From Pedobacter polaris (GTDB lineage: Bacteria > Bacteroidota > Bacteroidia > Sphingobacteriales > Sphingobacteriaceae): 64,000 nt of DNA. A model generated the notes under the pieces. The model saw only the letters and a list, made by a program, of their open reading frames with translations. It had not been told where the DNA came from and searched no databases. Below, piece by piece: positions 14,839-23,878 of this stretch. The stretch is from contig NZ_SWBR01000002.1 in the NCBI RefSeq assembly GCF_005116505.1, positions 434,314 through 498,313 on the forward strand, given 5' to 3'. How positions within the stretch are numbered: the first letter of the stretch is position 1; each line of letters starts with the position of its first letter. The position numbers and the translations under genes were made by a program.

Positions 14839-17202
14839 ATGTATTGCGTTAGGGTTGTAAATATATTGAAGCTATCATTATTAACTTCACGGCTTTCGCT
14901 GTGTGGTTTAGCCATTATTTTACTTTCTCTTTTTACCCAAACCACTTTTGCAGAAGGTAGTAAAGATCTTTACCCTGCTGGAGCACTAGGCAATAGGGCA
15001 TTTTTACTATGTAATACCAACTCTGTTTCGCTTTTTTCCAATCCTTTTAAAACTACTGGTACGCATTATGTATATGCCAACGCTGGTGAAATTATTGCTG
15101 TTGCATCGAGTGCTCAAGGTAAAGGGTTAGGTACCATCATACTTACAGCACCAAATGGCATGGTATATACATCAGGAAGTTCTACTACTGTAGGACTTAT
15201 TCCAGACCGTAATAGGGAACTCGCCGGACCAAGTGGCGTGGGCCCACCAGGAGGTAAGTATACTCCATTCACCAAAACCGTATTATTGGAAGAAGCTGGG
15301 ATTTGGAAAATAGATTTTATAACACCATTAGGGCCTAACGGAAATGCAACTTCTCTTGCGCCAGCTGATGTATTAGCAGATGACCCTTGGACACAAGGTT
15401 CAGGTAATACCAATGCAGATAATGGAGATATACTTGCCGCGTGGGATGTTTCGGTAAGAGCTGGAACAACATGGTTAACAGGAAGGGTATTTACCAATGT
15501 TCTAACGCTTTATATAAACGGGGGATTTACACAAAATACATCGTTCCATGTTACCAATTATATTTTAACCCAAGATGGTAGGGCATACAGGGTAAAAACT
15601 AATGGAAACAATGGTATAGGATTCACATTTTTTTCAAATAATAATGGTTTTGCTGTTAACGGGGTACCAACATATAAAAGTTTAAATTTTTCTGATGCTA
15701 GAATAAATCCGTATGTGCACGATCCAAGAAGTTTGGATGATGATAAAAATATTACCCACAAAATTTTCTATAACAAACCCAATCCCGACCTACCGCAATC
15801 GGCGCCAACATATATTACTGCGGCCGGTCAGAGTACCTGGCTTAAAAATATAGCAGTCCTCCCAGTTATCTCTAATTTACTGGTAACCGGAGTTGAGGGG
15901 ACTATTGGACGAGTAAGTCAAAAGGGTGCAAATATTAGCTTTAATTCAACTACCACCGGAACTTTTACCATTACAATACCCGTAGCATCTGGTACAAATA
16001 GGGTTATGACTGGTGTTGCTAATGTAGGTGCAAATTCTATTTTTTGGGATGCAAAAGATGGAAATGGAAATTTTGTTCCCGCTGGATCGGTTATTAGTCA
16101 GCTAAAGACGATGTTGCGATCTGCCGAGGTTCACTTCCCATATATTGATATGGAAATAAATCCGAATGGAATTACCATCGAATTAACAGATAATACAACC
16201 AACTACGATTTACAAACAGGTAATCCAGACCGATCGGTTTATAGTGATTTAGTGTATTGGGACGATTCCGATATTAGTAATAGAGGTAATACCGCTTCTG
16301 AAACTTCTGATCCTTACCAAAATTTAACAGGTATATCCAGTAATTCGAATGGTCATATATGGGGTAAATATTCAGGATTGGGAGGTAGCAGTTTCGGTAA
16401 TGAAAAATCGATGGATACCTGGGCTTACATTCAGGGTAGTGAAGAGGCACAACCTATTAACATGGTTATTACTGAAGCAGACCTGAAAATTGAAAGCATT
16501 ACACCAGATTTATCCAAGTACTTTTCAGATAAAACGATTACTTATACCATTAGTGTGAAAAATGATGGTCCTTCTGCGGCCAATGGAGCAAAGTTAGCGA
16601 TTGCCTTACCAGCAGGATTAACTATTAGTTCGGTAACCCCAGCCAACCCAAGCACAGGCGTAAGCTTAAGTAATGGTGTTACAAGTGCACAGAGCTATAC
16701 GGCTTCACTTGATCTGCCAAATCAGGCTATAATCGATTTCGTTATCGTGGCTACCTTTACCGGAAGTTATAATCAAACATTTGACATAAAAGCAAGTATA
16801 TTAAGACCTGCCGATTTAAGCGATATAGATGCTACAGGCAACAATGCCGCAGGTCCTGTAGATCCAGATGAAGAGTGCAAAAATGGAATCTCTTCTAGCG
16901 TTGGCTTGTGCAACAACATTAAATATAATACAGTTAATGGACAGGAGGTATGCCAAGGAAGCACTATTGTTTCCGTCAGCTATCCTTTATCTGCAGATGG
17001 AACACAATTTGAAAACCCAACGCTTCCTACAGCATTAAGCTCACAGGATGCAGCTGGAAACCGGACAATAAGTGGCAGCCTATCTTCTTCTGGTATACAA
17101 ATGTTCTATATCAAAACATTGAACACTAAAAGAACACAAACTAATGTAATCATTAGGTCCTATCCCAAACCTACAAAAGCACATATTCAATTAAACAATT
17201 AA
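14839..17202 (+). CDS. Large secreted adhesin-like protein with DUF11 domain
   Basis: 787 residues. A long N-terminus with hydrophobic segment about 19-37 (LCGLAIILLSLFTQTTFA) acts as a signal peptide. The body is beta-rich and threonine/asparagine-rich; it includes an FlgD/CHU-like turn (WDAKDGNGNFVPAG, about 412-426) and a DUF11 conserved-repeat domain at about 555-660 (ISVKNDGPSAANGAKLAIAL). Seven or so Cys are near the C-terminus. It lacks the gliding-motility C-terminal sorting domain. It opens a four-gene run (17-, 24- and 1-base gaps) ending with SprF, so it is probably a structural component of a surface assembly exported with that system. Exact role unknown. Confidence 0.8.
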   Translation: MYCVRVVNILKLSLLTSRLSLCGLAIILLSLFTQTTFAEGSKDLYPAGALGNRAFLLCNTNSVSLFSNPFKTTGTHYVYANAGEIIAVASSAQGKGLGTIILTAPNGMVYTSGSSTTVGLIPDRNRELAGPSGVGPPGGKYTPFTKTVLLEEAGIWKIDFITPLGPNGNATSLAPADVLADDPWTQGSGNTNADNGDILAAWDVSVRAGTTWLTGRVFTNVLTLYINGGFTQNTSFHVTNYILTQDGRAYRVKTNGNNGIGFTFFSNNNGFAVNGVPTYKSLNFSDARINPYVHDPRSLDDDKNITHKIFYNKPNPDLPQSAPTYITAAGQSTWLKNIAVLPVISNLLVTGVEGTIGRVSQKGANISFNSTTTGTFTITIPVASGTNRVMTGVANVGANSIFWDAKDGNGNFVPAGSVISQLKTMLRSAEVHFPYIDMEINPNGITIELTDNTTNYDLQTGNPDRSVYSDLVYWDDSDISNRGNTASETSDPYQNLTGISSNSNGHIWGKYSGLGGSSFGNEKSMDTWAYIQGSEEAQPINMVITEADLKIESITPDLSKYFSDKTITYTISVKNDGPSAANGAKLAIALPAGLTISSVTPANPSTGVSLSNGVTSAQSYTASLDLPNQAIIDFVIVATFTGSYNQTFDIKASILRPADLSDIDATGNNAAGPVDPDEECKNGISSSVGLCNNIKYNTVNGQEVCQGSTIVSVSYPLSADGTQFENPTLPTALSSQDAAGNRTISGSLSSSGIQMFYIKTLNTKRTQTNVIIRSYPKPTKAHIQLNN

Positions 17203-17219
17203 TAAAAAACCACCAAAAA

Positions 17220-17963
17220 ATGAAAGCAACATTTATCAAATCAATCTTAGCTGCATTTATCATCATCTTGAGTGTAAGTGCAAGAAGTAAGGCGCAAACT
17301 TACTATCCAGTTTATTTATGCGATGCCGGAACAGCCACCCTGCATACCCCAGAAGAGACAACCCTGGCAACTGGGGATAAGGTCTATTGGTACTTGGAAG
17401 GCGTTGAGGTAGCAGTTAAAACTTTCAATGGCACAGCTAACATAACCGACTACGTTACGCCTAATAATCTTACTGCTGGCGTTCATAATTATACGACCAA
17501 AATATTGTCTGTCGCTGGTTGTTGGGGAGACGTGTCAGATCCTTTTCAGGTTTACCAACTACCAAGCAAAACACTTGCTTTAACTGCAAATAATGCTTCC
17601 TATTGCGGTGATAATGCTCTTTTAAGTTCTGTAATTACTGCTACCACTACACCAGCACAAGCATTGCCTGACGGTATAGAGTACGGATACGCTTGGACGG
17701 CCACGAAAAATGGTACTGCTGTGAGCCCGCTTACTGGAATTGGCTCAGATGATGCCTCAAAAACAGCTGTAAACAAATTTACCCTTACTACAACCGGGGC
17801 AGGAACTTATGTTTTTAATGCAACGGTAATATACGTAAAAACAGTAGCCAATACAGGTGTGATAAAATCGGGCGATAACAAAGGATGTGAGGTTACAGCT
17901 ACTGCAACTCAAACCGTAACCGTAACGCCAAAGCCTGTTAAACCTACAATTGTTATCCAATAA
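17220..17963 (+). CDS. Secreted Ig-like repeat protein of the T9SS cassette
   Basis: 247 residues. Residues 1-25 are a signal peptide (LAAFIIILSVSARSKAQ). The rest is two or more PKD/Ig-like beta domains with Cys pairs and pseudo-repeats (VYWYLEGVEVAVKTFNG; LSVAGCWGDVSDPFQVY; IEYGYAWTATKNGTAVS). The C-terminus ends in VTVTPKPVKPTIVIQ, a linker-like tail with no sorting domain. It lies 17 bases after the large adhesin and 24 before the next gene. Probably a partner subunit of the same surface structure. Confidence 0.8.
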   Translation: MKATFIKSILAAFIIILSVSARSKAQTYYPVYLCDAGTATLHTPEETTLATGDKVYWYLEGVEVAVKTFNGTANITDYVTPNNLTAGVHNYTTKILSVAGCWGDVSDPFQVYQLPSKTLALTANNASYCGDNALLSSVITATTTPAQALPDGIEYGYAWTATKNGTAVSPLTGIGSDDASKTAVNKFTLTTTGAGTYVFNATVIYVKTVANTGVIKSGDNKGCEVTATATQTVTVTPKPVKPTIVIQ

Positions 17964-17987
17964 TTTTGATTTTTACAAACCACTAGG

Positions 17988-18914
17988 GTGAACGTAAAAC
18001 GGTATATATTACTGGCGTTCTTCTTTCTGCTGACCAATTGGGCATTCGCACAAACAAATCCTACGGTTGTTAGGATCCGTTTAGGTGCTTCAGTCAATTT
18101 TGCAGTAAGAGATCAGGCTGGGTTCTACTCGTACCAATGGTATAGAGATGGGAAGCCTATAGCCAATGCCACTGGAGCAGTATATACCGCAAGTGTGGCA
18201 GGCTTATACCAAGTTGCTACAATGAATTTAGAAAAATGTAAGTCTGATCTGTCTGATGGTTTTTTATTAATAGTTGAATATGCGGATTTAGAAGTTCGCA
18301 AAATTTCTGAAAAGAGATTTGTTGGCCCGGGTGAGGCCTTTGAATATCAAATTTCAGTACAGAACAATGGAAATACTGATGCAACGGGGGTAGAAGTAGT
18401 AGATAAACTACCAAGTAACTTAAAATATATGGGCACTACAGGTGAAACGGTTGGAAACGTTACGGTAGTTGATCAGGTAATCCGTTGGAAAATTGGTGCC
18501 CTAGCGAATAATCAAAAATTGGTTTTGTCGATAAAAACTTCAGCAATTAAGGCGGGAAGGGTAGTGAATACCGCCAATGTAACTGCGATTGAGCCAGATC
18601 CAAATTTGGCGAATAACATATCTACAGATGTAAAGGAAATTATTGGCGAGGTGGTGGCGCCTAATGTAATTACACCAAATGGTGATGGCAAAAATGATGT
18701 TTTTAGAATAGATGGGTTGGAACTTCATCCAAACCATGCCTTATATATTTTTAACAGATGGGGTAATGAAGTATATAAGAGCAATGGCCCTTACAAAAAT
18801 GACTGGAATGGAAATGGTCTTAATGAGGGTACTTATTACTACTTATTGAAGATCAGAGAAAAAGATGGAAGCGAAAGAAGCACTACAGGTTGGATTACAT
18901 TGATAAAAGATTGA
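17988..18914 (+). CDS. DUF11 protein with gliding-motility (CHU_C) C-terminal sorting domain
   Basis: 308 residues from a GTG start; the residues that follow form a clear signal peptide (MNVKRYILLAFFFLLTNWAFA). Order: Ig-like (about 28-95, YQWYRDGKPIANATGAVY), DUF11 (about 98-205, ISVQNNGNTDATGVEVVDKL), and the type B T9SS domain at about 215-308 with NVITPNGDGKNDVFRIDGL, LYIFNRWGNEVYKS and YYYLLKIREKDG. This domain directs export through the type IX system with SprF, encoded one base later. It is the only one of the three secreted proteins with this domain. Confidence 0.92.
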   Translation: MNVKRYILLAFFFLLTNWAFAQTNPTVVRIRLGASVNFAVRDQAGFYSYQWYRDGKPIANATGAVYTASVAGLYQVATMNLEKCKSDLSDGFLLIVEYADLEVRKISEKRFVGPGEAFEYQISVQNNGNTDATGVEVVDKLPSNLKYMGTTGETVGNVTVVDQVIRWKIGALANNQKLVLSIKTSAIKAGRVVNTANVTAIEPDPNLANNISTDVKEIIGEVVAPNVITPNGDGKNDVFRIDGLELHPNHALYIFNRWGNEVYKSNGPYKNDWNGNGLNEGTYYYLLKIREKDGSERSTTGWITLIKD

Positions 18915-18915
18915 T

Positions 18916-19893
18916 ATGTGGAAATTAACTAAGTTTATTTTATTGTTATGTGTGGCAAGCCCATGCTTTGCCCAGCAAGATGCGCAGTATAGCCAATATA
19001 TTTTCAATGGCATTTATATCAATCCGGCCTATGCCGGATATCGACAACGTGTAAATATAAATGCGACCTACAGAAACCAGTGGACTGGCATTGAAGGTGC
19101 GCCAAAAAGTTTTTCTTTGGCAGCAGATGCCCTAATGCCAAACGAACGGGTTGGATTATCGTTAACAATGAATGCAGAACAGTTGGGTGCCCAGAAAAGC
19201 ATATCAGTCTTTGCCAACTATGCTTACCATTTGCCAATTAACGAAGATAGAACTTCGAAACTGGCCTTTGGACTAGGCATTGGGGTTATGCAATCGAGCT
19301 TAAATGGCGATATGTTAAACCCTAGAGATTTGGGCGACAATTATATTCCAAGCGGTACGGTAAAACAAATACTTCCAGACGTGCATGCTGGTGTATTTTT
19401 CTCTACGCCCAAAATGTATATTGGCGCATCGGTAAACAATTTGATAGGTAAATATATATTGGACAAAAAATCATTGGATTACAACTTTCCAACGCCAAGA
19501 CCACATTATTATTTAACGGGTGGTGTATTAATTCCATTAGAAGAATATGTGATAGATTTTAAACCTTTCTTTTTAATTAAAGATGATATTAAAGGGCCAA
19601 CAGTATTAGATATAAATGCTTTTTTTCTGTTTAAGCAAGTGGTTTGGTTGGGTGTAGGTTACAGAACAGGCATCAAACTTTATGATAAGCCCGCTTTGCA
19701 AGGTGATATCAATAACAAAAATGCACTTATCGGCATGAGTGAAATATTTATTAGTCAACGTTTAAGGTTGGGTTATTCGTACGATCATAGTATGGGCAAT
19801 TTGGCGGGTTATGCTGGTTCAACCCACGAAATCTCTCTCAGCTGGAACTTCTTTACCGAAAAGGAGAGGCAGTTGAATTTCTGTTATTTTTAA
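18916..19893 (+). CDS. PorP/SprF-family type IX secretion membrane protein
   Basis: 325 residues. A signal peptide (about 1-20, ending FAQQ) precedes QDAQYSQYIFNGIYINPAYA, the family hallmark, and a 12- to 14-strand beta-barrel pattern to the end (YRTGIKLYDKP; RLRLGYSYDHSMGNLAGYAG; HEISLSWNF). SprF proteins sit in the outer membrane and handle type B C-terminal-domain cargo of the T9SS. The gene starts one base past the stop of its probable cargo at 17988-18914, so they are co-translated. Confidence 0.95.
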   Translation: MWKLTKFILLLCVASPCFAQQDAQYSQYIFNGIYINPAYAGYRQRVNINATYRNQWTGIEGAPKSFSLAADALMPNERVGLSLTMNAEQLGAQKSISVFANYAYHLPINEDRTSKLAFGLGIGVMQSSLNGDMLNPRDLGDNYIPSGTVKQILPDVHAGVFFSTPKMYIGASVNNLIGKYILDKKSLDYNFPTPRPHYYLTGGVLIPLEEYVIDFKPFFLIKDDIKGPTVLDINAFFLFKQVVWLGVGYRTGIKLYDKPALQGDINNKNALIGMSEIFISQRLRLGYSYDHSMGNLAGYAGSTHEISLSWNFFTEKERQLNFCYF

Positions 19894-19935
19894 GCGTTGT
19901 TTAAAATTAAATAGAAAAACATTTGGTGGATGTCA

Positions 19936-20093
19936 TCAGCTACCGTCCATGACAATGTATCCACCATTGGTTTTTACATAAGCATTACGTTGAAGGCTTT
20001 CTACGAACCCGTTGGTACAAAATTCTAACCATTTATTGGAAGATTTAAGCTTTTGAGTGAATAATGGCTGCTTTATTGGGCTATTCTTATTAG
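19936..20093 (-). pseudogene. Unrecognised coding remnant
   Basis: Minus-strand frame with no usable start reads LPNKNSPIKQPLFTQKL, SSNKWLEFCTNGFVESLQRN and ends VKTNGGYIVMDGS at the stop 19936-19938. An ATG lies just upstream in another frame (ATGAAGCTTACC), so a single frameshift may have destroyed a roughly 55-residue gene. The SSNKWxExCT part recurs at 21920-21950. Confidence 0.4.
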
Positions 20094-20120
20094 GTAAGCT
20101 TCATAGGTGTATCTTAATTA

Positions 20121-20440
20121 TCAGTTAAATGCCTGCCGGAATTCAAGAGGTGACAAACTGGTTTTCTTTTTAAATAGCGTACTGAACGATTGTGTGTGTT
20201 CAAAGCTAATATATAAGCAATTTCGCTTACCGATAAATTTGTAGTTTTTCCTTCGCCTTTTCAATCAACCTCTGGTGTATATGCTGTTGTGTATTTTGCC
20301 CTGTATGCATGCGCAGTAGATCGCTCAGGTAATTCGGGTACAATTGGATAATAACTTAGAAGCTAACAGTGCTGAAAGATAATTGGCTGTACGTACTTTT
20401 TGTTTCCAATAGCATCAAGGCAGAAGTATTCATCAAACTG
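20121..20440 (-). pseudogene. Decayed AraC-family regulator, DNA-binding domain
   Basis: Minus-strand pieces in successive frames spell an AraC domain: PNYLSDLLRMHTGQNTQQHI and HQRLIEKAKEKL in one, TNLSVSEIAYIL in the next, then FEHTQSFSTLFKKKTSLSPL and EFRQAFN with a stop at 20121-20123. At least two frameshifts separate them (near 20220 and 20190). Upstream sequence to about 20440 has only degraded likeness. The intact family helix pair and the P-x-x-F/Y after it are recognisable. Confidence 0.8.
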
Positions 20441-20536
20441 TTAAAAATGTTATAATTTTAAGTTACCAGCTTTCATAATTAAACATATCAATATATTTGC
20501 CCCGAGCAACTGTATAAACATCACGTCAGACATAAA

Positions 20537-21256
20537 ATGAACGACAACGACACAAAAAGACTTTCACGACTGACAGCAATTCTTATACAACTGCAAGCAA
20601 AACGACTATTAACAGCTACTGAATTAGCTGAAAAATTTTCAATTAGTAAACGGACAATTTACCGTGACATTAAAGCATTGGAACAAGCAGGAGTTCCCAT
20701 TATTACAGAAGAAGGAAAAGGTTATACTTTAATGGACGATTATAGAATTCCGCCAATAATGTTTTCAGAAAGAGAAGCAAACGCTTTGATTACAGTCGAA
20801 CAATTGGTTTTGAAAAACAAAGACGCATCTTTGGTAAAAGATTACACCGAAGCAATCAATAAAATCAAATCTGTATTAAAAAACAACACTAAAGACAAAG
20901 CTAATTTACTTTCCATCCGTATTATATCAGGACAAAACACCAACAACGACCGTACAAGTAATAATCTATCAACCCTTCAATTGGCTTTGACAAATTTTAA
21001 TCTTATCAAAATAAAATATTTCTCGCCAGACAATAATCAAACAACAGAAAGAACCATCGAACCTTTTGCGATTTACACCTCTCAAGAAAATTGGTTGCTC
21101 ATTGCACTTTGCAGATTGAGAAATGATTATAGAGCTTTTCGTTTGGATAGAATTGAAAGTTTGTTGGTGCAAAACCACACATTTGAACCGCACAAAATAA
21201 CCTTTGAGGAGTATTTTGATATATGCAGAAAAAAATGTTCGCCACCCTTGACATAG
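20537..21256 (+). CDS. YafY-type WYL-domain transcriptional regulator
   Basis: 239 residues. Residues 7-65 are an HTH_11 domain (RLTAILIQLQAKRLLTATEL; FSISKRTIYRDIKALEQAGV). Residues about 140-215 hold the WYL domain with I-K-Y-F-S at its start, ERTIEPFAIY and LLIALCRLRNDYRAFRLDRI. WYL regulators bind a small ligand or nucleic acid and control an adjacent gene. It lies 44 bases before a GyrI-like gene, the usual neighbour for this group. The C-terminus ends early in CRKKCSPPLT. Confidence 0.93.
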   Translation: MNDNDTKRLSRLTAILIQLQAKRLLTATELAEKFSISKRTIYRDIKALEQAGVPIITEEGKGYTLMDDYRIPPIMFSEREANALITVEQLVLKNKDASLVKDYTEAINKIKSVLKNNTKDKANLLSIRIISGQNTNNDRTSNNLSTLQLALTNFNLIKIKYFSPDNNQTTERTIEPFAIYTSQENWLLIALCRLRNDYRAFRLDRIESLLVQNHTFEPHKITFEEYFDICRKKCSPPLT

Positions 21257-21300
21257 GGTTGTCGCAAGAGCATTCTAAATTGCAGCTTAATCAAAATAAG

Positions 21301-21768
21301 ATGAACAATCAAACTATTCAAAAATTTTACGTAATCGGAATTTCAACAAGAACAACTAATGCTAATGGACAATCTGCCAAAGACATCGAAGCATTATGGG
21401 GCAAGTTTTGGGGCGAAGAAATTCAAAAACAAATCCCTAATAACGCAAGTGATGAAATTTATGCAGTTTACACCGATTATGAAACAGACTTCACTGGTCT
21501 TTACACCACTATTGTAGGATTACCAGTAACTTCCTTAGAAAATATCCCAAAAGGTTTTATAGGCATAACAATTGAAACTTCGTTGTACCAAAAATTTGTT
21601 TCCAAAGGAAAAATGCCAGAGGCTGTGCTCAATACTTGGTTGGAAATATGGGAAAATAAAGAGCTAAACTTAAAACGTGCCTATAAAGCTGACTTTACTA
21701 TTCATGGAAAAAAATATTATGACGGAGACAATGCGGAAGTAGAAACTTTTATATCCGTAAAAGAATAA
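21301..21768 (+). CDS. GyrI-like small-molecule-binding protein
   Basis: 155 residues from ATG 21301; an in-frame ATG at 21223 would overlap the regulator and read an unnatural N-terminus. The chain matches the stand-alone GyrI-like/AraC effector-binding fold: FYVIGISTRTTN at the start, two-fold SHS2 repeat with IYAVYTDYETDFTGLYTTIV and the ending ELNLKRAYKADFTIHGKKYY. Such proteins bind xenobiotics or hydrolyse cyclopropanoids, depending on the subgroup. Downstream of the WYL regulator, it probably answers the same signal. Confidence 0.88.
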   Translation: MNNQTIQKFYVIGISTRTTNANGQSAKDIEALWGKFWGEEIQKQIPNNASDEIYAVYTDYETDFTGLYTTIVGLPVTSLENIPKGFIGITIETSLYQKFVSKGKMPEAVLNTWLEIWENKELNLKRAYKADFTIHGKKYYDGDNAEVETFISVKE

Positions 21769-21774
21769 AATCAC

Positions 21775-21914
21775 AGCTATTCGAGATGCTCTGAAAGGCA
21801 TCTCGAAATCCTATCTAAAGTATTTTAATATCATTTAAGCATTAGATTCCTCGTACCTCGGAATGACGGTCTATTAAAACAAGAAAGCCTCACATTACTG
21901 TGAGGCTTTCTGTG
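21775..21914. repeat. Dispersed intergenic element, copy C
   Basis: Best preserved copy: hairpin TTCGAGATGC/GCATCTCGAA (21780-21807), ATCCTATCTAA, ATTAGATTCCTCGTACCTCG, GAATGAC, TTAAAACAAGAAAGCC, then a perfect 10-bp hairpin AAAGCCTCAC/GTGAGGCTTT (21884-21909) and CTGTG. No tRNA follows; the next bases are AACGTC. Confidence 0.75.
21884..21909 (-). terminator. Orphan tRNA-Lys-type terminator
   Basis: Perfect 10-bp stem with loop ATTACT. It is the counterpart of the hairpin directly 3' of tRNA-Lys copy 1, but here no tRNA is attached. It may end the GyrI-like transcript in the other direction. Confidence 0.55.
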
Positions 21915-22105
21915 AACGTCATGGTACAAAGTTCGAACCATTTATTAGAGGATCTACGCAAATTGGCAGCTTTGTTTACTTGATCATAATGTATAATTCT
22001 GTAGAAGGAAACGGCAAGATGTCGTAGCAACAAGCAATCTTTCTTCTTCAATTGAGCGTGTACTGCTTCAATCAATTTAATTCCTGCCTTCCCAAATCTT
22101 TCCAA
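21890..22105 (-). pseudogene. Unrecognised small coding remnant ending inside element C
   Basis: A 71-codon minus-strand frame opens ERFGKAGIKLIEAVHAQL and continues HLAVSFYRIIHYDQVNKAAN, a helical protein-like sequence. The final residues come from dispersed element C, so its true end was replaced. Near its end SSNKWFELCT matches the SSNKWLEFCT of the remnant at 19936-20093; the DNA there agrees at about 28 of 33 bases. I do not recognise the family. Confidence 0.35.
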
Positions 22106-22223
22106 GCAAATGGATGGTGAATAGATACAAACCAGCGTGTAATTACATAATAAAGCGCTGATATTACATATAGAAAACTATTATTGTATTTTACCTGCCT
22201 ATCCTAATCATTGCCAGTCATTT

Positions 22224-23387
22224 TTATAAGATTAAAACAAATTCAGTGCCGCTATTCACTTTGCTTTTTACCGATATCGTTCCATTTAGAGATTCGATTT
22301 GAGTCTTCAATAGGTACAGACCTATGCCTCTGCTATCATACCCTTTATGAAAAGTTTCATTGAGTTTAAATATCTTATTTCCAAACTTTTTCAGATCAAT
22401 ACCCAATCCATTATCTTTTACAGAGAGAATCACATTATCTCCGATCTGTCGGGTTGAAAGGATAATTTTTGGTGCGACATTTTTCTTAGAATATTTTAAC
22501 GCATTGCTAATAAGATTGTATAAAATGTTTTCAAGGTAGATTTTTGGGTAGCTAACTATATAAACTAGGAAATTCTGTGTGATGATGGCTTTCTTTTCAT
22601 GGATAACCCCTTGTAGTTGGCTAATAACCTGCTCAGTAGTGGCTTTAATATCACAATTGTCATAAGTGATTCCACGATCTAACCGCATTTGTGTACTTAT
22701 AATCAGCGTTTCAAGACTTTCAAGCAACGAAGTACTCGCCATATCGATCATCCCTATTATTTCTAAATTACCAAATAGATTTTCTGAAGAATCTGTTTTC
22801 TTAAACATTTCAGCAAGCATCTGTATGTTTTTAGCCGGACCTCTCACATTGTGCGCAATAATATGACTGAACTCCTCCAATTGCTCGACCTTTTCTACCA
22901 ATTTGCCTTGTGTTGCTTCTAATTCCTCATTTTTCCTCCTAAGCTCATCTGTCAATTCTTTACTCTCGGTGATATCTAGTATCTGTGAGATAAAAAAATT
23001 TGGTGTATTCTCATCGCTCCAGACAAGAGAAACTGTTAGCAATACCCAGACAACTTTACTAGTTTTAGTTATATATCTTTTTTCAAGGTTATAGTTATCT
23101 ATTTCCTTATTCAGCATTTGCCCGACTAATTCCAAGTCAATTTCCAAATCGTCTGGATATGTGATGTCCTGGAAGGTTAGTTTCATTAACTCATGCTTAG
23201 AATATCCAGTAATCGTGCAAACAGCATCATTAACCTCTAACCATTTACCGTCAGGGCTTATTAATGCAATACCAGTAGCCGAGTATTTAAAGGCATTTGA
23301 AAAAATGTCTATACTTTTTTTAAAGTGTTCTTCTGTTTTTGTCGGACTATTCACGGAATTTGTTCTCCTTATGTTGTGTTTTTGCAC
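22224..23387 (-). CDS. PAS-domain sensor histidine kinase, cytoplasmic
   Basis: 387 residues from a GTG start (no ATG is usable at the N-terminus). One PAS domain at about 28-142 (GIALISPDGKWLEVNDAVCT; ITGYSKHELMKLTFQDITYP) is followed by a short coiled coil (about 143-172) and a HisKA-like domain with phosphoacceptor His179 in FSHIIAHNVRGPAKNI. The ATPase domain shows the N box (ENILYNLISNALKYS), G1 (DNGLGIDL) and G2 (GIGLYLLKTQIE). There is no membrane helix. No response regulator lies beside it, so it may work with one elsewhere. The 'HNVRGP' box resembles the group common in Bacteroidota. Confidence 0.93.
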   Translation of the reverse strand: MQKHNIRRTNSVNSPTKTEEHFKKSIDIFSNAFKYSATGIALISPDGKWLEVNDAVCTITGYSKHELMKLTFQDITYPDDLEIDLELVGQMLNKEIDNYNLEKRYITKTSKVVWVLLTVSLVWSDENTPNFFISQILDITESKELTDELRRKNEELEATQGKLVEKVEQLEEFSHIIAHNVRGPAKNIQMLAEMFKKTDSSENLFGNLEIIGMIDMASTSLLESLETLIISTQMRLDRGITYDNCDIKATTEQVISQLQGVIHEKKAIITQNFLVYIVSYPKIYLENILYNLISNALKYSKKNVAPKIILSTRQIGDNVILSVKDNGLGIDLKKFGNKIFKLNETFHKGYDSRGIGLYLLKTQIESLNGTISVKSKVNSGTEFVLIL

Positions 23388-23723
23388 GCACTTTTCTACA
23401 CTAAATGATTTACTCTAAGATAAAAAAGATGATGTTATCTGTACGAAATGTTACAGGTTTCCACCTTAAAGGTACTGCACTATCGACTATATAACAATGA
23501 CCGCTAGTCATCAAAAATAATGATTGTAATCATTATTTGGAAAAACTATCACTTATTGACCCTTCTTCATCAAAAATAAATTGTTGATTACTTTCTGATA
23601 GCCTATTTGTTTTGTAATATTCTAAATTGGTAGCTAAAGATAGGAAAAATTCAATTAATTATTTATGCTTATGTACCACAATCGTTTGACCCCTCATCCG
23701 CTTTGTAAACAATAAATTAGCTG
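23388..23723. other. Intergenic, nothing recognised
   Basis: AT-rich region upstream of the kinase. I see an imperfect ATAATGATTGTAATCATTAT palindrome near 23516-23537 that might be a regulatory site or chance, and no gene. Confidence 0.5.
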
Positions 23724-23762
23724 AAAAAAAAGGGAAAGAGCTAGATTTTTCTAGTCTTTCCC
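23724..23762 (-). terminator. Terminator-like hairpin with T-run
   Basis: Stem GGGAAAGA/TCTTTCCC with an inner CTAG/CTAG pair, and eight A residues on the plus strand (23724-23731), giving a minus-strand T-run. It lies just beyond a 16-base tRNA fragment. Confidence 0.6.
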
Positions 23763-23768
23763 ATCATG

Positions 23769-23784
23769 TGATCCCGCTGCGATT
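23769..23784 (-). pseudogene. 16-base fragment of the tRNA-Lys 3' end
   Basis: TGATCCCGCTGCGATT matches the tRNA-Lys 3' end (TGATCCCGCTGGGATT) with one change, preceded by the same TG bases; the match then stops. A terminator follows on the minus strand, as for a true tRNA. Confidence 0.5.
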
Positions 23785-23845
23785 TTCCGATATCCGCTAC
23801 GCTACATCGGGATAAACTTCTTATCCCAAAGGGAACTAAAATAAA

Positions 23846-23872
23846 AACCTCCAAGCTATTCGCTTGAAGGTT
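23846..23872 (-). terminator. Terminator of tRNA-Lys copy 2
   Basis: Hairpin AACCTCCAAGC/GCTTGAAGGTT with one mismatch and an A-rich plus-strand flank, seven bases beyond the tRNA 3' end. Confidence 0.6.
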
Positions 23873-23878
23873 GGTCTG

